From Diaphorobacter sp. HDW4A (GTDB lineage: Bacteria > Pseudomonadota > Gammaproteobacteria > Burkholderiales > Burkholderiaceae_C), in the NCBI RefSeq assembly GCF_011305995.1, contig NZ_CP049910.1, positions 2,542,001-2,606,000 of the forward strand: DNA of 64,000 nt. Direction: 5' to 3'. The notes under the pieces were generated by a model that searched no databases, was not told the origin of the DNA, and saw nothing but the letters and a program-made list of their open reading frames with translations. Below, piece by piece: positions 36,247 to 44,271 of this stretch (position 1 is its first letter; each line of letters opens with the position of its first letter). The translations under genes were made by a program, and so were the position numbers.

Positions 36247-38314
36247 GTCCTTCGGACAGCCGCTCGATTTCCGACTGAAATTCGGCTTGCGACGCCAGTC
36301 GCCGCATTGGCGGCAACTGGCGCTGCAACCACTTGCCGTAGCCCTTGGCGAGACGCGCATCGGCCACCACCAGCAAGCCCGAGTCCGTCTCGCCGCGAAT
36401 CAGCCGGCCCGCTCCCTGACGCAGCGCCATGGCCGCCTCCTGCAGGGCAAACTCCTTGAACGCATTGCGCCCTCGCCTTATGAGGTACTGCTCGTAGGCC
36501 TCGACCAGCGGATCGGTTGGAACGGGAAACGGCAGCTTGTCAATCACCACCATCTGCAGCGCATCACCTGGCACATCAAAGCCCTGCCAATAGGTGTGTG
36601 ACGCCACCAGCACGCAACCCGACCGAAGGCCTGCCTCGCTGCTCTTCGCACTCGACTGAAACCGCTCGGCGATCCGGCTCGATGGCATGTCGCCCTGCAC
36701 CAACAACTCGATCTGCGGCACATCCGCGAGCCGTTCGTGCAGCACCCTCGCCACCTCGCCCATCGCGCGCAGGCTGGTCGTGAGAAACAGCGTTCGCCCT
36801 CCAAGCTGCACCAGTGGCCCGGCAAGCCACTCGGCCAACTGGGCAGCATGCTGCAGATCGTTGGCCGACGGCAAATGCTCGGGAATGAACAGCGTCGCCT
36901 GCGAGGCATAGTCGAACGGACTCGCAAGCCGCATCACGGCGGCTTGTGAAAGCCCTAGCGGCTCGGTGAACCAGTCAAGTGCGTCGTTTGTGCCAAGCGT
37001 CGCAGACGTGAAGATGAAAGCACGCACATGCTCTGGAGCGGCCTTCACGGCATCCTCACTCCAAGCGCTTTCCTCTTTCTCACCGCCCTCGCGCGGTTGG
37101 GCTGTCGCCCAAAGTCTCTGCAGATCCGGCCCCGCGCGAAAAGGTGTCTGCGACAGATGGACGCCATCCGCGCTACGAGTCAGCCATCGCACGCGCGATG
37201 CGTCTTCCGTCGATGACAGCGCCATCAGCCCCTGCAGCATCAACACGGCACGCTGATGCAGGCGAAGCAGGTCGGGCGATGCGGCGGTTACCGCATCCAG
37301 CTCGGCAAGGGCCGCGCGCAGGCTTTGCGCTACCGCAGCCCAGGCATGCATCCACTTTGCGATGGAGACACCATCGGGTGCCTCGTCCTGCCAGGCCACG
37401 CGGGTGTTTTCTGAAAGTGCATTGCAGCAGGCCGCCAGCGCCCGAGCCGCATCGAGCAGCTCCATCGCAAGCGCCGTCCAGTCCCGCATGCCCTGCGCTT
37501 CCTGCGATCCCGTCTGCTGCAGGTCATGCGCCAACGCAACCAACTGGCGCGAGCTGAACTCCAGCCCAAACGCCTGCTGCCCCACAGAGTTCAGCGAGTG
37601 GGCCTCATCGAAGATGACCACCTGTGCATGTGCAAGCAGGTCGGACTCGCCACCCTCCGCAGCCCCCGCCAGATCGGCGAAGAAAAGATGATGATTGACC
37701 ACCGCCACATCCGCCGCCATCGCCTGTCTGCGCGCGCGAAAGACGTGGCAATCGTCGTAGCGCGGGCATTGGCCACGCAAGCAGTTGTCGCGCGTGGAGG
37801 TTATTTGCGCCTGCAGATGCGCATCCGCATGCAGTTCGCCGAGCTCCGCCAGATCGCCACTGCGCGTGGACTGCGCCCACGCACGGGCGATCAGAATCGG
37901 CGAGCTGGAAACGCCCGCGTCAAGCAATCCCTGCACCGCCTGATCCAGCCGGTGCAGGCACAGATAGTTGGCGCGTCCCTTGAGCAGCGCAACCCGACGG
38001 TGCACAGCGCGGTGCTTGCCCAGCACTTCCTGCAGACGTGGAAGATCGCGATGCACCAATTGATCCTGCAACGCCTTGGTCGCGGTGGAAATCAGCACAC
38101 GCTTGCCGCTCAGCAGCGCCGGAATCAAATACGCAAACGTCTTGCCAGTCCCCGTGCCCGCCTCCACCACCAGACAGCCACCAGCGCCAACTGTCTGCGC
38201 GACAGCATGCGCCATCTCCAGCTGTTCTGGCCGAGGGCGGAAGTTCTCAAACGACTGCTCAAGAGCTCCGCCCGTACCCAGCAAGGAACGGACATCGGCC
38301 TCCATATCGCTCAC
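36197..38314 (-). CDS. ATP-dependent DNA helicase, DinG/YoaA family
   Basis: XPD-like superfamily 2 helicase of 705 residues that unwinds DNA with a 5' overhang. Walker A is VEAGTGTGKTFAYLIP, the DEAH box is VIFDEAHSLN. Four cysteines between them (YLCLH and CLRGQCPRYDDC) should hold a [4Fe-4S] cluster. The C-terminal motifs IFTSATLG, RTLFLTTSLRAM, YWQGFDVPGD and RQGAGRLIRGE are present. No exonuclease domain is fused. The GTG at 38314 is chosen because GGAAGG lies 7 bp upstream; an ATG at 38305 is possible. It overlaps bamD by 50 bp tail-to-tail. Confidence 0.92.
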   Translation of the reverse strand: MSDMEADVRSLLGTGGALEQSFENFRPRPEQLEMAHAVAQTVGAGGCLVVEAGTGTGKTFAYLIPALLSGKRVLISTATKALQDQLVHRDLPRLQEVLGKHRAVHRRVALLKGRANYLCLHRLDQAVQGLLDAGVSSSPILIARAWAQSTRSGDLAELGELHADAHLQAQITSTRDNCLRGQCPRYDDCHVFRARRQAMAADVAVVNHHLFFADLAGAAEGGESDLLAHAQVVIFDEAHSLNSVGQQAFGLEFSSRQLVALAHDLQQTGSQEAQGMRDWTALAMELLDAARALAACCNALSENTRVAWQDEAPDGVSIAKWMHAWAAVAQSLRAALAELDAVTAASPDLLRLHQRAVLMLQGLMALSSTEDASRVRWLTRSADGVHLSQTPFRAGPDLQRLWATAQPREGGEKEESAWSEDAVKAAPEHVRAFIFTSATLGTNDALDWFTEPLGLSQAAVMRLASPFDYASQATLFIPEHLPSANDLQHAAQLAEWLAGPLVQLGGRTLFLTTSLRAMGEVARVLHERLADVPQIELLVQGDMPSSRIAERFQSSAKSSEAGLRSGCVLVASHTYWQGFDVPGDALQMVVIDKLPFPVPTDPLVEAYEQYLIRRGRNAFKEFALQEAAMALRQGAGRLIRGETDSGLLVVADARLAKGYGKWLQRQLPPMRRLASQAEFQSEIERLSEGLTRTSTTDRSSSQNRT

Positions 38315-38524
38315 AAGCCAACCTTCCAAACCGCAAAACAGCGCCCAACAGCGCCCAAACCAGTGGGTTTCGCGCCAAACTGCAGAAAATTATCAAAATT
38401 CATTAGATTCGGAATCACTTTTGCCGCAACAATCGATGCCAGAGGAGTTCATGGTCATCGACCGATTAAACTCGGGTACGCCAGCCATACAACGAAACAG
38501 AAGAGAAACACAGAGTTTTCCACC

Positions 38525-39361
38525 ATGTCCAAAGCCTTTCGACTGACCGCTTCCACCGGAGTTCACAAGGGTGATCGCGAGTACCAGCAAGACCGGGTCG
38601 CGCTGTTTTCGCACCCCCGGTTCAACGGTTGCGTGCTCGGCATTGTTGCAGACGGCATGGGTGGACGCAGCGGCGGGCGCAAGGCATCCGATCAGGTGCT
38701 GCTCACAGCGCAGCAACTGTTCGAACGTTTCTCGCCTGACTCCGATGACGGCCCGACGATGCTCAAGCATATCGTCACCGAAGCGCACATCGTCATTCGA
38801 CTCACCGCCATTTCCTCCGAACAGGAACCTCACAGCACAGTAGCCGCCTTTCTGATCACGCCGCGTGGCGAATGCCATTGGGTGCACGCAGGCGATTCGC
38901 GCATCTACCATGTTCAGAACGGCCACATGATCCAGCGCACCAGCGACCACTCCTACGTGCAGTCACTGGTTGACCGTGGCGAGCTCACCGAGGCCGAGGC
39001 GCACAGCCATCCGCACTCCAACATTCTGGTTGGCTGTCTGGGCACAGAAAGCGATCCGCCAGCCGCCACCCACGTGATTTCATCCTTGCAGCCCGGCGAT
39101 GTGATTCTGGCCTGCAGCGACGGCGTGTGGCACTACTTTGCGCCCACCGAACTTGCATCGGTCGTGAACTCGCTCACGCCGCGTGAGGCCACAGAATTTC
39201 TGATCGACAAGGCTCGCGCTCGCGCTCGCGGCACCGGCGATAACCTGTCGCTCGTGATCGTGAAAGTCGAGGCGCTGGAAGAACAGAAAAAGGTGCCCAC
39301 CCTCGCCGAACTCGCTCGCCCGGAAGGCCACAGCGTGGGCAACCACGTGCCGCAGCGCTAG
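38525..39361 (+). CDS. PP2C-type serine/threonine protein phosphatase
   Basis: Soluble Mn/Mg-dependent phosphatase of 278 residues. The PP2C metal-binding and catalytic motifs occur in order: GDREYQQDRV, GIVADGMGGRSGG, WVHAGDSRIYH, ILACSDGVWHYF and GTGDNLSLVIV. No membrane segment or sensor domain is fused. Bacterial relatives usually counter a serine/threonine kinase or act in type VI secretion or stress signalling, but no kinase or forkhead-associated protein is nearby. The start at 38525 (MSKAFRLTAST) marks where family similarity begins; the frame is open far upstream only because it runs antisense to the helicase gene. Confidence 0.93.
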   Translation: MSKAFRLTASTGVHKGDREYQQDRVALFSHPRFNGCVLGIVADGMGGRSGGRKASDQVLLTAQQLFERFSPDSDDGPTMLKHIVTEAHIVIRLTAISSEQEPHSTVAAFLITPRGECHWVHAGDSRIYHVQNGHMIQRTSDHSYVQSLVDRGELTEAEAHSHPHSNILVGCLGTESDPPAATHVISSLQPGDVILACSDGVWHYFAPTELASVVNSLTPREATEFLIDKARARARGTGDNLSLVIVKVEALEEQKKVPTLAELARPEGHSVGNHVPQR

Positions 39362-39474
39362 AAATTGAGCACACCCTGAGTCGCTTGGTGCCTTGGGGCG
39401 CAGCAGTCTCAAAAGCGGTGCGATGCGCTTGTCACTCAGGCCCCCCTCGCTGAATAAATCGCTTCCGCGGAGGT

Positions 39475-40176
39475 TCAGTTTCCGGATGCAGCAGGCGCCG
39501 GCAGTGGTGCCGGACTTGGCTTGCCGAGCTTGGCAGCATCGTCCAGATCCCGTTCGTGCTTCGCACGCCGCTCAGCGGCCTTGAGCTGCTTGGCCTCGTA
39601 CTGCATGCGGGCCCGCTCAACCTTGCCGGGCTGCGTAGCATCGCGCTTGGATTGCTCCTGCACGTTGGCCGCTTCGCGTGACTTTTGCTGGCGAGCACGT
39701 TGCTGCGCCTCCAATTCGCGTTGCTGTCTACCCTGCTCACGGCTCTCGGTCTGAGCCCCGGGAAGGGCAGCGTCGGACTTCGCCCGCCCTGCTTCACCCT
39801 TTTCACGCTGCTGCTCTTCGCTCTCGCGAATGTAGTTGCGACGCTCGTCGGCACGTTCGCGGCGCTCAATCTCGTTGAGGCCGAGTTCACGCGAGCGCAA
39901 TGCGCCGTCTTCCGTGCGCGCCTTGGCGCGCGCCGAGCGCAGGCACGACTCGACGACAAACTGGCTGTAGCAGTCCGCCTCTTCCTTTTTCAGGCGATGC
40001 TCCACAGCAGAGCGTTGCTTCTGGATCTCTGCACGCTCGACATCCCGCTGCGCCTGAACGCGTTGCTGCTCTTCCGTGACCTTGGGCTCGGCAGACAGGG
40101 CAGCGCCGCCAATACAGGCAAACTGCAGGGCCAGAAAACTGGTAGCAAGGCGGATGCGACTCGTGCGAAGCTTCAT
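39475..40176 (-). CDS. Exported highly charged coiled-coil-like protein, unknown function
   Basis: A 233-residue protein with an N-terminal signal (hydrophobic LATSFLALQFACIGGAALS, cleavage near LSA). The mature part is dominated by Arg, Glu, Gln and Ala in helix-forming runs such as RVQAQRDVERAEIQKQR, EIERRERADERRNYIRE and LEAQQRARQQKSREAA, and ends in a Pro/Ala-rich tail. One Cys pair (ADCYSQF and ESCLRSA) might form a disulfide. No known family is recognised. It begins one base after the zapE stop codon, so it is very probably co-transcribed with zapE. Confidence 0.75.
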   Translation of the reverse strand: MKLRTSRIRLATSFLALQFACIGGAALSAEPKVTEEQQRVQAQRDVERAEIQKQRSAVEHRLKKEEADCYSQFVVESCLRSARAKARTEDGALRSRELGLNEIERRERADERRNYIRESEEQQREKGEAGRAKSDAALPGAQTESREQGRQQRELEAQQRARQQKSREAANVQEQSKRDATQPGKVERARMQYEAKQLKAAERRAKHERDLDDAAKLGKPSPAPLPAPAASGN

Positions 40177-40177
40177 A

Positions 40178-41275
40178 TCAGGTCAGGTGGGTGTCTACCG
40201 TGCGGCGCTCAAGCGCCAGATATTCCTTGGACTGCATCTCGTTCAGACGCGACACCGTGCGCGGGAATTCATGCGCCAAGGGTCCCTCAGTATAGAGTTG
40301 CTCTGGTGCGGTCTCGGCCGAAATAATCAGCTTGACCGAACGGTCATACAGCACGTCCACCAACCAGGTGAAGCGCCGCGCCGCAGAGGCCATATTCACC
40401 GGCATGTGTTTCACGTTGGACAGTAGCACCGTATGGAACTGGGTCGCGATTTCCAGATAGTCGTTCTGCGAGCGCGGGCCGACGCACAGTTCGTTGAACT
40501 CGAACCACACCACACCACCCGCACGGCGCTTGGAGCGGATCTCGCGGGCCTCAATCTTGAGAATGGGATTCTCATCCGGCACTTCGGCGAGCTGGTTGAA
40601 GGTTTCCTCCATCGCCGCCTCCGCCTCGGGACCCAGCGGCGTGTGATAGAGCTTGGCGTTCTCGAGTGTGCGACGGCGGTAGTCCGTCCCATTGTCGACG
40701 TTGACCACTTCCATGTGCTGGTTGAGCAGCGCGATCGCGGGCAGGATGCGGTCGCGGTGCAGGCCATCCGGATACAGATCGTCGGGCTTGAAGTTGGATG
40801 TGGTGACGAAGCCCACGCCATTCTTGAAAAGCGAATCGAGCAGGCGATACAGGATCATCGCGTCGGTGATGTCCGCGACGTGGAATTCGTCGAAACAGAT
40901 CAGCTTGTAGCGCTTGGATATCTTGGCGCCCAGCACGTCAAGCGGGTTCTGCGTGCCCTGCATCTGATGCAGTTCGCGGTGTACCTCGCGCATGAATTCG
41001 TGGAAGTGCAGGCGCGTCTTGCGCTTGATCGGCACGGCGTTGTAGAAACACTCCATCAGAAAGCTCTTGCCGCGCCCCACCCCACCGTACATGTAAACGC
41101 CCTTAGGGAGGTCCGGGTGATTGATCAGCTTCTTGAGTGCATTGGAGCGCTTGGATTTGTAGGCCGCCCAATCGTCTGCGCAGCGCTGCAGCGCCTCCAC
41201 AGCCCGCAATTGCGCCGGGTCGCTCTTGAACCCCTTCGTGACCAGCGCCGCCTCGTAAGCCTCTTTCACATTCAC
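40178..41275 (-). CDS. zapE: Cell division protein ZapE (AFG1-like ATPase)
   Basis: AAA+-type ATPase of 365 residues that associates with the Z-ring and is needed under stress in enterobacteria. Walker A is YGGVGRGKSFLMECFY, Walker B ICFDEFHVADI, and MILYRLLDSLFKNGVGFVTTSNFKPDDLYPDGLHRDRILPA contains the AFG1 signature. The GTG at 41275 is chosen because GGGAGAG lies 6 bp upstream and the protein then starts MNVKEAYEAAL, as in relatives; a TTG five codons earlier exists. It follows the terminator of the odh operon. Confidence 0.93.
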   Translation of the reverse strand: MNVKEAYEAALVTKGFKSDPAQLRAVEALQRCADDWAAYKSKRSNALKKLINHPDLPKGVYMYGGVGRGKSFLMECFYNAVPIKRKTRLHFHEFMREVHRELHQMQGTQNPLDVLGAKISKRYKLICFDEFHVADITDAMILYRLLDSLFKNGVGFVTTSNFKPDDLYPDGLHRDRILPAIALLNQHMEVVNVDNGTDYRRRTLENAKLYHTPLGPEAEAAMEETFNQLAEVPDENPILKIEAREIRSKRRAGGVVWFEFNELCVGPRSQNDYLEIATQFHTVLLSNVKHMPVNMASAARRFTWLVDVLYDRSVKLIISAETAPEQLYTEGPLAHEFPRTVSRLNEMQSKEYLALERRTVDTHLT

Positions 41276-41294
41276 CGTTGTCTCTCCCAAACCT

Positions 41295-41341
41295 CAAAAA
41301 TACAAATAGCTGCCGACGCTCGTGTCACAAGCGCGGGCAGC
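41295..41341 (-). terminator. Rho-independent terminator of the odhAB-lpd operon
   Basis: On the minus strand GGCTGCC pairs with GGCAGC, extended by CGCTTG/CGAGCG inside, and is followed by TATTTGTATTTTTG. It lies 39 bp past the lpd stop codon and separates lpd from zapE. Confidence 0.85.
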
Positions 41342-41379
41342 CATTGTTGCTCAGAACAATTGATTCAATCTTTGTCGAA

Positions 41380-42837
41380 TCAGAAGTTCAGCGTGCGCTT
41401 GTCAACGGCCAGAGCCGCCTCCTTGGTGGACTCGGACAGCGATGGGTGCGCATGGCAGATGCGGGCGATGTCTTCGCTCGATGCCTTGAACTCCATCGCC
41501 ACCACGGCTTCGGAGATCAGCTCCGAGACCATCGGACCGACCATGTGCACGCCCAGGATTTCGTCAGTCTCAGCATCAGCGATGAACTTCACCATGCCGG
41601 TCGTATCGCCCAGCGCACGTGCGCGACCGTTCGCGAGGAACGGGAACGAACCGGCCTTGTACTTCACGCCTTCAGCCTTGAGTTGCTGCTCAGTGCGGCC
41701 CACCCATGCCACTTCGGGGCTGGTGTAGATCACGAATGGAATCGTGTTGAAGTTCACGTGGCCATGCTGACCAGCGATGCGCTCGGCCACGGCCACGGCT
41801 TCTTCTTCTGCCTTGTGCGCGAGCATCGGGCCACGCACCACGTCACCCACCGCCCACACGCCTGGCAGATTGGTCTTGCAGTCACCGTCGACCACGATCT
41901 GACCGCGTTCGTCCAGAGCCAGGCCCACAGCTTCGGGGTTCAGGCCGATGGTGTTGGCGGTGCGGCCGATGGAAACGATCAGCTTTTCCACTTCCAGCGT
42001 CTGGGCTTCGCCCTTGGCATTGGTGTAGGAAATGGTCACGCCCTTCTTGCCGGTCTTGACTTCGCCGACCTTCACGCCCAGCTCGATCTTCAGACCTTGC
42101 TTGTCGAAAGCCTTCTTGGCTTCCTTGGCGATCTGCTCGTCCACCGCTGGCAGGAACTTGTCCATGCCTTCAAGCACGGTCACTTCGGAGCCCAGACGAC
42201 GCCAGACCGAGCCCATTTCCAGGCCGATCACGCCGGAGCCGATCAGGCCCAGCGACTTGGGAGTCTTGTCCAGCGCCAGAGCACCGTCGTTCGACAGGAT
42301 GAACTCTTCATCGAATGGCACGCCAGGCAGCGCGCGGGCGTTGGAGCCGGTGGCGATGACGATCTGCTTGCCGGTGATGGTTTCTTCTTCCTTGCCAGCC
42401 ACCTTGATTTCGTAGCCGCCCGTAGAACCGGAGGTTCCACCCTCGCCGGGTGGAACGGCCTTCACGAACGAACCACGGCCGTGGAAGAACGTGACCTTGT
42501 TCTTCTTGAACAGGTACAAGATGCCGTCGTTGTTCTGCTTCACGATGCCTTGCTTGCGCGCGATCATCTTGGAAACATCCATGGCCACTTCGCCAGTGGA
42601 GATGCCGTGATCCGCGAAGTGCAGCTTGGCGTGTTCGTAGTGCTCGGACGACTGCAGCAGCGCCTTCGATGGGATGCAACCCACGTTGGTGCAAGTGCCG
42701 CCGGGAGCTGCGCCGCCAGCAGCGTTCTTCCACTCGTCGATACAAGCGACGTTGAAACCCAGTTGTGCTGCGCGGATCGCAGCGATGTAGCCGCCAGGGC
42801 CTGCGCCGATGACGACGACGTCGAATTGCTTGCTCAT
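41380..42837 (-). CDS. lpdA: Dihydrolipoyl dehydrogenase (E3)
   Basis: FAD flavoprotein that re-oxidises dihydrolipoamide of the 2-oxoglutarate dehydrogenase complex with NAD+. The 485-residue protein has VVVIGAGPGGYIAAIRAAQ at the start, the redox-active disulfide C49/C54 in GGTCTNVGCIPSK, an NAD-binding domain (LGLIGSGVIGLEMGSVWRR) and the dimer-interface HAHPSLSE with the catalytic His. It is the third gene of the odh cluster but is preceded by a terminator-like hairpin, so its level may be set separately. Confidence 0.97.
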   Translation of the reverse strand: MSKQFDVVVIGAGPGGYIAAIRAAQLGFNVACIDEWKNAAGGAAPGGTCTNVGCIPSKALLQSSEHYEHAKLHFADHGISTGEVAMDVSKMIARKQGIVKQNNDGILYLFKKNKVTFFHGRGSFVKAVPPGEGGTSGSTGGYEIKVAGKEEETITGKQIVIATGSNARALPGVPFDEEFILSNDGALALDKTPKSLGLIGSGVIGLEMGSVWRRLGSEVTVLEGMDKFLPAVDEQIAKEAKKAFDKQGLKIELGVKVGEVKTGKKGVTISYTNAKGEAQTLEVEKLIVSIGRTANTIGLNPEAVGLALDERGQIVVDGDCKTNLPGVWAVGDVVRGPMLAHKAEEEAVAVAERIAGQHGHVNFNTIPFVIYTSPEVAWVGRTEQQLKAEGVKYKAGSFPFLANGRARALGDTTGMVKFIADAETDEILGVHMVGPMVSELISEAVVAMEFKASSEDIARICHAHPSLSESTKEAALAVDKRTLNF

Positions 42838-42865
42838 TTTTTGAATCTCTCTATGTCTGTTGCTG

Positions 42866-42896
42866 GAAAAAACCCACCGCTTTTGGAGGTGGGTTT
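42866..42896 (-). terminator. Intercistronic terminator/attenuator between odhB and lpd
   Basis: On the minus strand AAACCCACC, a 9-nt loop, then GGTGGGTTTTTT. This perfect 9-bp stem with a six-T tail lies in the 82-bp gap between odhB and lpd. It has the form of a rho-independent terminator inside an operon and could lower lpd transcription relative to odhAB. Confidence 0.8.
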
Positions 42897-42919
42897 CATC
42901 GAATCTCGAACTGCAGTGA

Positions 42920-44167
42920 TTACAGATCGAACAGCAGGCGGGAAGGATCTTCCAGAGCGTCCTTCATTGCCACCAGGCTCAGCACGGCTTCACGGCCGTC
43001 GATGATGCGGTGGTCGTAGGACAACGCAAAGTAGTTCATCGGACGGATCACGATCTGACCATTTTCCACCACTGCGCGATCCTTGGTGGCGTGTACGCCC
43101 AGGATGGCGGATTGTGGTGGGTTGATGATCGGAGTCGACATCATCGAGCCGAAAGTGCCGCCGTTGGAGATCGAGAAGGTACCACCGGTCATGTCTTCGA
43201 TGCCGAGCTTGCCGTCCTTGGCCTTCTGGCCGAATTCAGCAATCTTCTTTTCGATGTCGGCAAAGCTCATCTGGTCGGCGTTACGCAGGATTGGCACGAC
43301 CAGACCGCGTGGCGAGCTGACAGCGATACCAATGTCGAAGTAGCCGTGGTAGACGATGTCGTTGCCGTCGATCGAAGCGTTCACCGCAGGGAACTTCTTC
43401 AGCGCGTGCACTGCCGCCTTCACGAAGAACGACATGAAGCCCAGCTTCACGCCGTGTTCCTTGACGAAATCGTCCTGGAACTTCTTGCGCATTTCCATCA
43501 CGGGAGCCATGTTCACTTCGTTGAACGTGGTCAGGATGGCATTGGTCGATTGCGATTGCAGCAGACGCTCGGCGATGCGGGCACGCAGACGTGTCATCGG
43601 CACGCGTTGCTCCGGGCGATCACCCAGGCTCACGGCAGGAGCGGCGACTTGCGGCAGCGCAGTGGTCGGCACGCCGGTAGGGATGGCAGCGCCGCCCTTG
43701 ATGGCGGACAGAGCGTCACCCTTGGTCACGCGGCCGTCCTTGCCCGAACCTGCCACATTGGCAGCGGACAGGTTGTTGTCGGCGAGAATCTTGGCGGCAG
43801 CAGGCATGGCCACGCCGGCCTTGCTGTTGTTGCTTGCAGCGGCTGCGGCAGCGGCAGCCGGTGCAGCTGCGGGAGCTGCTGCTGCGGCAGGAGCGGCGGC
43901 TGCAGGAGCTGCAGCGCCAGCAACGGCTTCGGTGTCGATCTTGGCGATCACTTGCTCGGCCGTCACGGTCGCGCCGTCGCCTTGCAGGATTTCGGCCAGC
44001 ACGCCAGCGGAGGGCGCTGGCACTTCGAGCACGACCTTGTCGGTTTCGATTTCGATCAGGATTTCGTCCACAGCAATCGCGTCACCGACCTTCTTCTTCC
44101 AGGTGAGCATGGTCGCTTCGGTGATCGACTCGGAGAGCTGTGGGACTTTGACGTCAACAATAGCCAT
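42920..44167 (-). CDS. odhB: Dihydrolipoyllysine succinyltransferase (E2) of 2-oxoglutarate dehydrogenase
   Basis: Core E2 enzyme transferring succinyl from lipoamide to CoA. The 415-residue protein has one lipoyl domain ([20 protein letters not shown] with the lipoylated Lys), a long Ala/Pro-rich flexible linker at about residues 83-118, a peripheral subunit-binding domain ([27 protein letters not shown]) and the catalytic domain ending [20 protein letters not shown] with the active-site His. The start at 44167 ([14 protein letters not shown]) follows GGAAGAA. It lies 104 bp after sucA. Confidence 0.97.
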   Translation of the reverse strand: MAIVDVKVPQLSESITEATMLTWKKKVGDAIAVDEILIEIETDKVVLEVPAPSAGVLAEILQGDGATVTAEQVIAKIDTEAVAGAAAPAAAAPAAAAAPAAAPAAAAAAAASNNSKAGVAMPAAAKILADNNLSAANVAGSGKDGRVTKGDALSAIKGGAAIPTGVPTTALPQVAAPAVSLGDRPEQRVPMTRLRARIAERLLQSQSTNAILTTFNEVNMAPVMEMRKKFQDDFVKEHGVKLGFMSFFVKAAVHALKKFPAVNASIDGNDIVYHGYFDIGIAVSSPRGLVVPILRNADQMSFADIEKKIAEFGQKAKDGKLGIEDMTGGTFSISNGGTFGSMMSTPIINPPQSAILGVHATKDRAVVENGQIVIRPMNYFALSYDHRIIDGREAVLSLVAMKDALEDPSRLLFDL

Positions 44168-44215
44168 TTTTATTTCTTCCAAAAAGTGTTCTGTACTGAT
44201 TCAGAGATCGTCTGC

Positions 44216-44235
44216 ATGCATCGACCTCGATGCAT
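44216..44235. repeat. Short palindrome between sucA and odhB
   Basis: Perfect 9-2-9 inverted repeat ATGCATCGA-CC-TCGATGCAT in the intercistronic gap, without a T-tail. It may be an RNA processing or stability hairpin. Confidence 0.45.
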
Positions 44236-44271
44236 ACAGAGCTTTCTCACGTAACGAGTGGGTTTCCAGCC

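Noticed and set aside
37526..38524. Long N-terminal extension of the PP2C gene
   Set aside because: The extension is antisense to the helicase gene, and PP2C similarity begins at the ATG at 38525.
43830..43920. Apparent trinucleotide (GCN) repeat expansion in odhB
   Set aside because: It encodes the normal Ala/Pro-rich flexible linker between the lipoyl and subunit-binding domains of E2 proteins, so it is not a separate repeat element.
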